A stretch of DNA of 64,000 nt from Microbacterium sp. LCT-H2. GTDB lineage: Bacteria; Actinomycetota; Actinomycetes; Actinomycetales; Microbacteriaceae. The stretch's first letter is position 1, and every line of letters begins with the position of its first letter. Under the pieces are notes generated by a model. That model was not told the origin of the DNA and searched no databases. It saw nothing but the letters and a program-made list of their open reading frames with translations. Both the position numbers and the translations under genes were made by a program. Shown one piece after another: positions 26,326-34,582 of the stretch. Location of the stretch: NCBI RefSeq assembly GCF_001866135.1, contig NZ_MODW01000004.1, positions 1 to 64,000 on the forward strand, given 5' to 3'.

Positions 26326-26352
26326 GTCCATTATCGACTATCGCTAATGGAC
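26326..26352. promoter_or_regulatory. 27-bp palindromic operator before gntR
   Basis: The arms GTCCATTA (26326-26333) and TAATGGAC (26345-26352) are perfectly inverted, with a further CGA/TCG symmetry inside. The segment includes ATTATCGA (26330-26337). It overlaps the last codons and stop of the upstream esterase gene and lies 15 bp before the gntR start. Likely autoregulatory. Confidence 0.65.
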
Positions 26353-26936
26353 GCGGCCGTGCGCCAGGCATCCGCGATGAGGGCGGATCCGAGGGGCGTC
26401 GGGTGCACCCCGTCCGGCGCGAGCTCGACGACCGGATACTGCTCCGCCGCCGCCGTCAACACCCCATGCAGGGGCACGAACGCCGCCCCGTGCTCCGCGG
26501 CGAGAGCCCGTACCGCCGCCCGCTTCCCGTCGAGGTCGTCGAGCCACGTGCGCTGCTCTTTCGTCACCGGAAGGAAGTACGGCTCCATGAGGATCAGCCG
26601 CGGGGCGTGCGCGGCCACCGCGCGGCCGAGGAGGTCGCCGAGCGTGGCGGCGAACTCCTCGGCTGAGGTCGGGTCGTCGCTGTCGAACCGACGCCACATG
26701 TCGTTCACGCCGACGTACACGGTCAGCAGCTCCGGCGCCGTGGGCAGCAGCTCCGCGTCCCACCGCGCGGCCAGGTCGCGGGCGCGGTCCCCCGCGATCC
26801 CGAGGTTGCGGACCGTGGCCCCAGCGGCCTGCAGCTCGGGGACGAGGAGCGACACATAGCCGTCCCCGAAGGACTCCGGGTCGGAGCGATCGCGCCCCGC
26901 GTCGGTGATCGAGTCTCCGATGAAGGTCACCCGCAT
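26331..26936 (-). CDS. SGNH/GDSL-type esterase
   Basis: A 201-aa hydrolase without signal peptide. Block I is FIGDSITDAGRDR (Ser nucleophile), block III is VYVGVNDMWRRFD and block V is PDGVHPTPLGS (Asp-x-x-His). Relatives deacetylate sugars or rhamnogalacturonan fragments. Its start lies 10 bp inside the end of the beta-helix gene, indicating co-translation, and it is probably intracellular, removing acetyl groups from imported fragments. The substrate is inferred from context only. Confidence 0.93.
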   Translation of the reverse strand: MRVTFIGDSITDAGRDRSDPESFGDGYVSLLVPELQAAGATVRNLGIAGDRARDLAARWDAELLPTAPELLTVYVGVNDMWRRFDSDDPTSAEEFAATLGDLLGRAVAAHAPRLILMEPYFLPVTKEQRTWLDDLDGKRAAVRALAAEHGAAFVPLHGVLTAAAEQYPVVELAPDGVHPTPLGSALIADAWRTAASISDSR

Positions 26937-29900
26937 CGTGGCACGTCCTGTTCGTCGTTCTTGAGCTTCGGTCGCACCGAGATCGGGAGCTCGACGCTCG
27001 CGCCAGCGTACGTCACGGTGATCGTGTGGTGCGGGCGCACCTTGCTGCTGTCGAAGCCGCTGACCATGTCGGCCGTCACCTGCTGCGTGGTGCGGGACCC
27101 GTCGCTCCAGTCCACCCCCAGCAGCATGCCGGTCACGTCGAGCTCCTCGCCGCGCACGTAGCGGGTCTTCGGCTCGGCTTCGGGCGCCCAGCAGATGCCG
27201 GTCACGGTCGCGGGCGGCGGTGTCGGCCGCACGACCAGGGTGTTCGTCTTGCCGTAGTGGTAGACGTTGAAGAAGCCGTCGGCACCGATACGGAGGTTCT
27301 CCCTGGCGTCGACCATGTTCCACACGGTCACGTCGTCGACCCGGAGCACGATGCGGGTGCCGCCGTCCTCGGCGACGGCACCGAACTCGATGCGGTGCGT
27401 GGAGCCCGGCTCGATGACGGTGTTGGGGATGCTGTCGAGCATGGTCTGGCCCGGCGTCCAGCTCTGGAACTCGATCACGTCCTCTTTGATCACCGCGAGG
27501 TATCCGGTGTTGGAGTTCTGCCAGGCGGGGAGCCCGGTCTGGTCGGAGCGCGCCTGGAAGCCGTACCAGCCACCGTCGAAGGCGCCGAACTCCGCCTCGA
27601 ACTGCAGCAGGGTGTCGCCGAAGCGCTCGGCCTCGTAGCCGTGCACGCCCTGACCGCTGATCACGACACCCGTGTCGTCCACCGCGATGAGGTCGGACTC
27701 ACTCCAGTTCGCCCCGTCCTTCAGCTGACCGTCCAGGCGGGTGGTCGGGTACTCGGCGTCGTCCACGGTCACGGTGACCGTGTCGCTGAGGCTCGGATCG
27801 GCGACCGAGGTCGCGGTGATCGTCGCAGTCCCCGCCGCCACCCCCGCGATCCGTCCCCCGGAGACCGTGGCGACCTCCGGGCTGTCGGTGGTCCAGGTGA
27901 CCCGGGCGTCGCTGGCATCCTCCGGGGCGACCGTGGCCGCGACGGACCGCCGCTCCCCCACGGTGAGTCCGACGGCGTCGGCGTCCAGGCTCACGCCCGT
28001 GACCGGCACGCCGGAGAGCGAGAACCCGATGTCGTCGAAGTCGAGCGAGGCGTAGTTCTCCACGTAGAACCCGACCCGGCCGGCCTTTCCGGGGCCGGGA
28101 TCGGCGCCTTCCAGCGCGATCGCCCCGTTGACGGAGATGCGGATCTGCCCGTCCTGCACCGCGATGCGGACGTGCGACGTCTCGCCGGGGGTCAGGCCCT
28201 GCGCCGCCGGCACGACCTTCTCCGCAACGACCTTCCAGGCGTCGTCGAAGATCGTCCAGGTCGGCCCGGCGGCGGCCTGGCGGAAGCGGATGTAGCCGCC
28301 GCCCTTGCCGTTGCGGTCGTAGACGATGAGTCCCGCGTTGGCGGGGGTCGTGGCCGGGGCCGTGACGTCGAAGTCGAGCACGAACTCCGTGAAGTCCCGC
28401 GGCAGGATGCTGTTGGCGCCCTTGAGGATGCGGTACACCTTGTCGCCCGCAGCATCCACCTGGATGCTGCGGTTCGGGTCGGTCGGCCAGCCGTTCGCCC
28501 CCGACTCGAAGTCGGTGAAGTGCAGCACGCCGTCGCCCTCCTCGACGATCACCTCGATGGTCGCGGTCTTGGTGGCATCGGCCTTCGCGGTCGCGGTGAC
28601 CGCGGTCGCACCGGGGCCCATGCCGAGCACCACGCCCTTGTCGTTGACGGTGGCGACGGCGGCGTCGGCCGAGGCGTAGGTCACCGCGGCGTCGTCGGCG
28701 TTCCAGGGCAGCGGCACGGCGCGCACGCGCACCTCGTCGCCCGCGTCGATCGTGAGCGTGTCGCTGTCGAACGCGATGTCCTCGAGCGGGATGGTCTGCG
28801 GCTGCTGCGTCTGCCCGATCGCGCCGTCGACCCCGATCTCGCCGAACGCGATGGCCTCGAAGCCGGGGATCTGGTCGAACACGGCCGCATCGGCTTTCAG
28901 CGTGTAGTCGCCGTTCGCAGCGTCCACGAAGCCGGGGTCGGCGTCGGCCACCCAGTTGTCCTCGTAGTTCAGGAGGTTCTTCCCGTCCTTCGCGCCGTGT
29001 TCGTTGACGCCGGCCATCCGGGCCCGGTTCGGGTTCCACACGACGTTCTCGGCGAACGTGCTGTGGTTCGGGAAGTGGTGGTCGTCCTCGAAGAAGTGCG
29101 CGAGCTCGGGGTACTTCGTCAGGTACGGCGTGCCGACGAAGTCGTTGTTGTCGGCGAACACCTTCTCCCAGGCCGGCATGTAGTCGCGGTCGACGACGTT
29201 GCCCTCCTGGTCGCCCATCCACTGCTCGTAGTTGTCGTACGGCGCGTACGCGTCGACGAACACGTTGTTGCGCGCCTCGATGTAGTCGGCCGAGCCGCTC
29301 TTGATCGCGCCGTTGCCCATGTTCACGAACACGTTCTTCTCGATCGTGAGGTCCCACGTGAAGTTGTCGGCGTAGATGCCCTCGACGCCCGCCATGCCGA
29401 CGCCGATGTCGTGGAAGTAGTTCTCCCGGAACACGTGGCCGCGCTGCTGCGGGGTCTTGCCGGAGTTCATGTAGATCGCACCGAGATCGTGGAACTGCTT
29501 GCAGACGTCGTACACCTCGTTGCGTTCGAACAGGTGGTCGTTGCCGTGCACGATGATCCCGGGGTGCGGGGCGTCGTGGATCTCGTTGTCCCTGGCGATG
29601 TTGCCGACGCCGTCGAACATCACGCCGGGGTTGTAGGCCTTGTGGTAGTACGCGAAGTCGGCGATCTCGGAGTTCTCGACCCGGTTGCGGCCGGGTTCGA
29701 GCGTCGTCTTGTCACCGCCCTGGAGCACCACGCCGACGCCGCCGACGTGCGTGAGCCGGCTGTCGGTGACGGCGTGGTCGCGGCCGCCGCGGTTCACCGG
29801 GATGCCGTCGTACGTGTAGCGGCCCGGCGAGTTGATGAGCACGCCGCCGTCGGTGAAGTTGCGGATGTCGCTGTGCGAGATCGTCACGTGCGAGCCGCCG

Positions 29901-31000
29901 AGGATCACCGCGGCCGTCGCGCGCCCGTACTCCATCACGAGGTCGTCGAAGTTCACGTACGAGGCCCCGTCCGCGCGCAGCATCGGCTCGTCGAGGGTCG
30001 TCACCGTCACGGCGCCGCGACCCGACGTGAACGCGGCGTTGGGGATGAGGTACAGCTTCCCGGCGTCGCGGTCGATGTAGTACTCGCCGGGGGCGTCGAG
30101 CTCCTCCAGCAGGTTCTGCGCGAAGTGGAAGTCGGGGAACCAGCTTTTCATGATCCCGGACATCTCGCCGTAGCGGAGGGTGATGGTCTTCGCCTCGGTG
30201 TCGATGCTCTCGATCTTGTTGTACGACCACTCCCAGCTGTAGCCGAAGATGCCGTCCAGCCACACGTCCTCGGCCTGGGTCCAGTGCTTCGGACGGTCGT
30301 AGCCGTAGCGGAACGTGCCGCCGCGCTCCTGCAGGTCGGCGTCGTTACGGTCCGGCCCGGCGTCGATGATGTCGCCCATCTGCACGGTCGGGGTGGCCGC
30401 GTCGGCGTTGGGCCAGCGCGCGAGGGTCATGCCCTGGCCATCGATGAACAGCTCCATGGGCGGCGTGGTGCTGACGTCGTTGGCCTTCCAGTAGCCGTGA
30501 CGGCTGAGCTGGCCGTAGTCGGTGATGCCGAGGTCGGCGAGGTCGATCCCGACCACGCGGTCGCGGGCAGCCGGGTCGATGATGCGGTCGGTCACCGCCG
30601 CGTCGTCGACCGCCGCGAACTGGTCACGCGGCAGCTCGCGACCGCCGGTGAGGGTGGCGGTCTCCCCCGGGTACGAGCGGTAGGTGATGGGGGCGTCGGC
30701 AGTGCCCGAGTCCTGCGCGCCGATCTCGAACGACGCCGAGCGGGGGTACGTGCCCTCCCGGAGGTACACCGTGAGGCCGTCGTCCGGGAGCGCGGAATCC
30801 GCCTTCAGCGCGCGGATCCGGTCGCGGGCGCCTTCCAGCGTCGCGAGGGGGTCGTCGATCGTGCCGGAGGCCGCGTCGTCACCTCCCGGCGCGAGGTAGA
30901 GGGCGTCATCGTCCGCGGCCGCAGCCGCCGACGGGACCGCCGCAGCGAGGGCGGATCCGAACACCGCCGCCAGGGTCAGGCTTGCCAGTACACGCTTCAT
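26927..31000 (-). CDS. Large secreted right-handed beta-helix protein with Ig-like and lectin-like domains
   Basis: A 1357-aa exported protein. Residues 1-29 form a Sec signal peptide. Residues about 33-70 have the N-terminal cap LYLAPGGDDAASGTIDDPLATLEGARDRI seen in parallel beta-helix enzymes. Residues about 350-640 contain repeating beta-helix turns (VTISHSDIRNFTDGGVLI, HLFERNEVYDVCKQFHDLGAIYMN, LTIEKNVFVNMGNGAIKS). Two Big_2-type Ig domains lie near 735-820 and 985-1070, two concanavalin-like domains near 825-975 and 1075-1250, and an Ig-like domain at the C-terminus. There is no sortase or lipobox signal. It is probably a polysaccharide lyase or glycoside hydrolase; the glycan is unknown. 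It is first in the operon with the esterase and gntR. Confidence 0.9.
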   Translation of the reverse strand: MKRVLASLTLAAVFGSALAAAVPSAAAAADDDALYLAPGGDDAASGTIDDPLATLEGARDRIRALKADSALPDDGLTVYLREGTYPRSASFEIGAQDSGTADAPITYRSYPGETATLTGGRELPRDQFAAVDDAAVTDRIIDPAARDRVVGIDLADLGITDYGQLSRHGYWKANDVSTTPPMELFIDGQGMTLARWPNADAATPTVQMGDIIDAGPDRNDADLQERGGTFRYGYDRPKHWTQAEDVWLDGIFGYSWEWSYNKIESIDTEAKTITLRYGEMSGIMKSWFPDFHFAQNLLEELDAPGEYYIDRDAGKLYLIPNAAFTSGRGAVTVTTLDEPMLRADGASYVNFDDLVMEYGRATAAVILGGSHVTISHSDIRNFTDGGVLINSPGRYTYDGIPVNRGGRDHAVTDSRLTHVGGVGVVLQGGDKTTLEPGRNRVENSEIADFAYYHKAYNPGVMFDGVGNIARDNEIHDAPHPGIIVHGNDHLFERNEVYDVCKQFHDLGAIYMNSGKTPQQRGHVFRENYFHDIGVGMAGVEGIYADNFTWDLTIEKNVFVNMGNGAIKSGSADYIEARNNVFVDAYAPYDNYEQWMGDQEGNVVDRDYMPAWEKVFADNNDFVGTPYLTKYPELAHFFEDDHHFPNHSTFAENVVWNPNRARMAGVNEHGAKDGKNLLNYEDNWVADADPGFVDAANGDYTLKADAAVFDQIPGFEAIAFGEIGVDGAIGQTQQPQTIPLEDIAFDSDTLTIDAGDEVRVRAVPLPWNADDAAVTYASADAAVATVNDKGVVLGMGPGATAVTATAKADATKTATIEVIVEEGDGVLHFTDFESGANGWPTDPNRSIQVDAAGDKVYRILKGANSILPRDFTEFVLDFDVTAPATTPANAGLIVYDRNGKGGGYIRFRQAAAGPTWTIFDDAWKVVAEKVVPAAQGLTPGETSHVRIAVQDGQIRISVNGAIALEGADPGPGKAGRVGFYVENYASLDFDDIGFSLSGVPVTGVSLDADAVGLTVGERRSVAATVAPEDASDARVTWTTDSPEVATVSGGRIAGVAAGTATITATSVADPSLSDTVTVTVDDAEYPTTRLDGQLKDGANWSESDLIAVDDTGVVISGQGVHGYEAERFGDTLLQFEAEFGAFDGGWYGFQARSDQTGLPAWQNSNTGYLAVIKEDVIEFQSWTPGQTMLDSIPNTVIEPGSTHRIEFGAVAEDGGTRIVLRVDDVTVWNMVDARENLRIGADGFFNVYHYGKTNTLVVRPTPPPATVTGICWAPEAEPKTRYVRGEELDVTGMLLGVDWSDGSRTTQQVTADMVSGFDSSKVRPHHTITVTYAGASVELPISVRPKLKNDEQDVPRCG

Positions 31001-31065
31001 CGCGTCTCCGAACTGTCGCTTCCCGCACGGCCGATGCGCGCGGCGCCGCGGGAGCGGCTGCTCCG

Positions 31066-31094
31066 ACCGTAGCCAATCGATAATCGACTAGCAA
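31066..31094 (-). promoter_or_regulatory. Promoter with GntR-type operator for the beta-helix operon
   Basis: On the minus strand TTGCTA and TACGGT are 17 bp apart, and the spacer holds the operator ATCGATAATCG (31076-31086, plus-strand sense). The layout is the same as at 17764-17793. A second GATCGATACTGATCG-like inverted sequence follows at about 31097. The 372-bp gap 31001-31372 also contains the promoter of the plus-strand ABC operon; a plausible TTGACG lies near 31279, but its -10 is unclear. Confidence 0.5.
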
Positions 31095-31372
31095 GGATCG
31101 ATACTGATCGTTTCGGATCCTCGAGGCGCCAGGGCGTCGCGGCTGATCGGGCTCGGCGCTGGTCGACGCCGCCTTCGGCATCCCGATCCCGATGGCCCTC
31201 GCGTACCGAGGCTCGCATCCGAGAAACCAGTTCACAAAACAAACACTTTCCACCACTTTCTGACTATTGCGCTCTCCAGTTGACGTCGCTGTAATCTGCC
31301 GGAAATACTGAGGAAGCCCGAGACCGCACTGCGAGAGTGCGGACACATCACCCCAGGCCAAGGATGACCTAG

Positions 31373-32293
31373 ATGACAGAACAGACCATTTCCTCACAGA
31401 TAGGAACAGGTCGCCGGCCCCGTCGCCTCTCGGACGGGATGTTCGCGCTCCTCCTCACGGCTCCCGGCCTCGCGCTCCTCGCCGCCGTGGTCGTGTACCC
31501 GCTGATCACGGCCCTCATCACCGCGTTCTACAAGCAGAGCCTCGTCGAGCCCGGCCGCGAGTTCGTCGGCTTCCAGAACATCGTCGACGTGCTCACCGGT
31601 GAGTTCTTCCCGCTCCTCACCCAGACGCTCGTCTTCACCCTCGGCACGACCATCGCGCCGTTCGTGATCGGCTTCGGCCTCGCCCTCGCCCTGAACACGC
31701 GCATCCGCGGCGCCAAGGTGCTCCGCGGCCTCATGCTCATCCCGTGGCTGATCCCCGGCGTGGTCGTGTCGTTCCTGTGGATGTGGATCTTCAACGCCAA
31801 CTACGGCGTGCTCAACGCCGCCCTGGAGACCGTCGGCCTCATCGACTCCCCCCAGGCGTGGCTCGCGAACCCCACCACCGCCATGATCGCCGTGATCGTC
31901 GCGAAGACGTGGCAGTCGTTCCCCTGGATGATGGTCATGCTCCTCGCCGGCCTGCAGACCGTGCCGATCGAGCTGCACGAGGCCGCCGAGATCGACGGCG
32001 CCGGCACCATCCGCCGCTTCTTCTCCATCACGGTCCCGCAGATGAGCGGCATCATCGGCCTCGTGATCCTGCTGGAGTTCATCTGGAACTTCCAGCACTT
32101 CGACATCATCTACGTCCTCACCGGCGGCGGTCCCGCCGGCTCCACCCAGACGTTCGCGACCGCGGTGTACGAGACCGCGTTCGACGGCTTCGACCTCGGC
32201 CACGCCGGGGCGATCGGCCTGCTCTGGATGATCCTGCTGATGGCGCTCGTCGTCGTCTACGTCCGTCTGTCCGAGAAGGGAGAGAAGCGATGA
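31373..32293 (+). CDS. Carbohydrate ABC transporter permease (MalF type), second system
   Basis: A 306-aa inner-membrane permease with six helices. The EAA motif is LHEAAEIDGAGTIRRFFSITVPQMSG, followed by YVLTGGGPAGSTQTFATAVYETAF, typical of the family. It is the first gene of a plus-strand operon that runs permease, permease, binding protein, secreted BNR protein, FAD oxidoreductase, LacI-like. This order (permeases first) differs from the first system at 17834. No ATPase gene is present. Confidence 0.93.
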   Translation: MTEQTISSQIGTGRRPRRLSDGMFALLLTAPGLALLAAVVVYPLITALITAFYKQSLVEPGREFVGFQNIVDVLTGEFFPLLTQTLVFTLGTTIAPFVIGFGLALALNTRIRGAKVLRGLMLIPWLIPGVVVSFLWMWIFNANYGVLNAALETVGLIDSPQAWLANPTTAMIAVIVAKTWQSFPWMMVMLLAGLQTVPIELHEAAEIDGAGTIRRFFSITVPQMSGIIGLVILLEFIWNFQHFDIIYVLTGGGPAGSTQTFATAVYETAFDGFDLGHAGAIGLLWMILLMALVVVYVRLSEKGEKR

Positions 32294-33195
32294 CCGCCGT
32301 GCTGACCGAGGAGACGGTGGCCGCCGTCTCCGCCCCGCCCGCCGCGCCCCGCCGTCGACGCCACCGCGCCGACCGCCGCGCCTCCACCGTGAGCGCCTGG
32401 ATCGCCGTCGTCGTGTTCGGCGGGTTCGCTCTGCTGCCCGTGTACTGGCTGCTCGCGACCTCGCTCACCCCGCGCACGGAGGTGTTCAGCTACCCGCCGA
32501 AGCTGTTCCCCACCGAGATCACGTTCGAGGCCTACGCCGCGCTCGCGAACAACCCGGCCCTGTTCGGCTACCTCCGCAACAGCATCGTCGTCTCCGTCAT
32601 CACCGCGATCCTCTCGGTGCTGGTGTCGGCGTACATGGGCTACGCGTTCTCGAAGTTCCGCTACCGCGGCCGCCGCAGCCTCATGTACTTCGTGCTGGCG
32701 TCGCAGATGTTCCCTCAGGCGCTGCTGCTCATCACCCTCTACGCGGTGTTCTCGGCCTACGGCCTGCTCAACACCTACACGGCGCTCGTGCTGTCGTTCA
32801 CGACGTTCACGCTGCCGCTGTGCGTGTGGATGCTGAAGGGCTTCTTCGACACGATCCCGGACGAGCTCATCGAGGCCGCCCGCGTCGACGGCGCCTCCCG
32901 CCTGCGCATCATCCACTCGATCGTGCTGCCGCTTGCCGCGCCCGGCCTCATCGCCGCAGGACTCTTCGCGTTCGTCCGGGGCTGGAACGACTTCATCTTC
33001 GCCCTCACGCTCGCCGGCCCCGACAAGCAGACCCTGCCGCCGGGACTCGTCAACACGTTCATCGGGGAGGCGTCCACCGCCTGGCCCGAGCTCATGGCGG
33101 CTTCGCTCGTGGTCTCGCTCCCCGTGGCCATCGCGTTCATCGCCCTGCAGCGCTTCCTCGTCGGCGGGCTCACCGCCGGCGCGGTCAAGGGCTGA
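32290..33195 (+). CDS. Carbohydrate ABC transporter permease (MalG type), second system
   Basis: A 301-aa inner-membrane permease that starts within the stop of the preceding gene (ATGA). The EAA loop is LIEAARVDGASRLRIIHSIVLPLAAPG. FVRGWNDFIFALTL and the ending LQRFLVGGLTAGAVKG match MalG-type subunits. The first ~45 residues are an Ala/Arg-rich cytoplasmic extension. Substrate is presumably the oligosaccharide bound by the next gene's product. Confidence 0.93.
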   Translation: MTAVLTEETVAAVSAPPAAPRRRRHRADRRASTVSAWIAVVVFGGFALLPVYWLLATSLTPRTEVFSYPPKLFPTEITFEAYAALANNPALFGYLRNSIVVSVITAILSVLVSAYMGYAFSKFRYRGRRSLMYFVLASQMFPQALLLITLYAVFSAYGLLNTYTALVLSFTTFTLPLCVWMLKGFFDTIPDELIEAARVDGASRLRIIHSIVLPLAAPGLIAAGLFAFVRGWNDFIFALTLAGPDKQTLPPGLVNTFIGEASTAWPELMAASLVVSLPVAIAFIALQRFLVGGLTAGAVKG

Positions 33196-33245
33196 CCCGC
33201 ACCACCCCCTCATCCGCAGTCCCTCGAAGAAGAGAGAGCACCCCC

Positions 33246-34571
33246 ATGTCCGAGAACACCACCGTCTCCCGTCGCCAGCTCCTGCAGTTCGCCGGGCTCG
33301 GCGCCGCCGGCCTCCTCCTCGCCGGTTGCATGCCGAGCGGCGGCGGCAGCGGCAGTCCGTCCTCCACCCCCGGCGCCGGGCTCGGCGCGGGCGACTTCAC
33401 CGCCACCGACTTCTCGTTCTCCAGCTGGTCGCTCACCGAGGAGGCCGCTGCCCCGGCCACCCGCGCGCTGCTCGACGGCTACAAGAAGACCAACGACGTC
33501 GGCATCACCGAGGTCTCCTTCCCCTACAACGAGTACTTCAAGCAGCTCATGCTCCAGGTGCGCGGCGGACAGTTCACGGGCGCCGCGCACGTCGACGTCG
33601 CCTGGCTCGCCTCGCTGGCCGCGCTCGGCAAGCTGGAGGACGTCTCGGCGCTCACGAAGGGTCGCGGCTACACCGCGTCGAGCCTGGACGCGACCCAGCT
33701 CGACGGGAAGCAGTACGCGTTCCCGTGGACCATCGGCGCGATCGGCCTCATCACCAACTCCGAGCTGCTGAAGAAGGCGGGGATCTCCACGTTCCCCACC
33801 ACCGTCGACGACTTCGAGGCGGCGCTGAAGAAGCTCAAGGCCCTCGGCGGCGGCCTCATCCCCTACGCCGCCTCGACCAAGGCCGCCCAGCTCAAGGACG
33901 TCCTCATCTGGATGCAGACGTTCGGCAGCGACCTCGTCAAGGACGGGAAGGTCACGATCGGCGACGACGCCAGCATCGAGGCAGTCACCTGGTACAAGTC
34001 GCTGTACGACCAGGGACTCATCGCCGCCGACGTCGACCGCTTCGACGCCCGCTCCCTGTTCTCCCAGGGCCGCGCCGCCATCTACGACGACGCCCCCGTC
34101 GGTCGCGCGTCCGTCACGAAGGACTCGCCGGATCCCGACCTCGCCTCCAAGCTCGTGCCCGAGTCCCGCCCGGTGCTGAAGAAGGGCGACACCCCGCGCG
34201 CCCTCGTCTGGGGTGGCGCCATCGCCATCGTCGGCGGCGGCTCCGGCGACAGCACCCGCACGGCCGCAGACTTCGGCCAGTGGGCCACGAGCGACCTGAA
34301 GGCAGTGCTCGGCGACTACGAGCTGCGCGGCCTGCCGCCCGTGACCGAGGAGGCGCAGGCCTCGAAGGAGGTGGCGTCCGACGCGTTCGGGGCCCGCTTC
34401 GCCGAGAAGATCACGGCGACCGCCACCACCAACCCCTTCTGGCAGTACCCGCAGTACGCCCAGATCGAGACCGTGATCGCCGACCGCGTGCAGGCCGTCC
34501 TCGTCGGTCAGCAGAGCGCCAAGGACGCGATGGCGCAGGCCGGCGACCAGGCGCAGAAGCTGCTGGGCTGA
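33246..34571 (+). CDS. Carbohydrate ABC transporter, Tat-type substrate-binding lipoprotein
   Basis: A 441-aa family-1 solute-binding protein. The N-terminus SRRQLLQFAGLGAAGLLLAGC combines a twin-arginine motif with a lipobox (Cys28), so it is probably exported folded and lipid-anchored. Family features include YNEYFKQLMLQVRGGQFTGAAHVDVAWLASLAAL, ITNSELLKKAGISTFPTTVDDFEAAL and a Gly-rich stretch WGGAIAIVGGGSGDSTRTA. It follows the two permease genes by 50 bp and precedes the secreted BNR protein. Ligand unknown. Confidence 0.93.
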   Translation: MSENTTVSRRQLLQFAGLGAAGLLLAGCMPSGGGSGSPSSTPGAGLGAGDFTATDFSFSSWSLTEEAAAPATRALLDGYKKTNDVGITEVSFPYNEYFKQLMLQVRGGQFTGAAHVDVAWLASLAALGKLEDVSALTKGRGYTASSLDATQLDGKQYAFPWTIGAIGLITNSELLKKAGISTFPTTVDDFEAALKKLKALGGGLIPYAASTKAAQLKDVLIWMQTFGSDLVKDGKVTIGDDASIEAVTWYKSLYDQGLIAADVDRFDARSLFSQGRAAIYDDAPVGRASVTKDSPDPDLASKLVPESRPVLKKGDTPRALVWGGAIAIVGGGSGDSTRTAADFGQWATSDLKAVLGDYELRGLPPVTEEAQASKEVASDAFGARFAEKITATATTNPFWQYPQYAQIETVIADRVQAVLVGQQSAKDAMAQAGDQAQKLLG

Positions 34572-34582
34572 GGAGCATCGCC

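Noticed and set aside
27026..31072. 1348-aa open frame antisense to the beta-helix gene
   Set aside because: Val/Arg/Asp-rich nonsense without domains; the opposite strand encodes a clear secreted multidomain protein.
31275..31310. TTGACG as -35 of the second ABC operon
   Set aside because: No convincing -10 at suitable spacing (TAATCT is too close, AAATAC weak), so it is not listed as a promoter.
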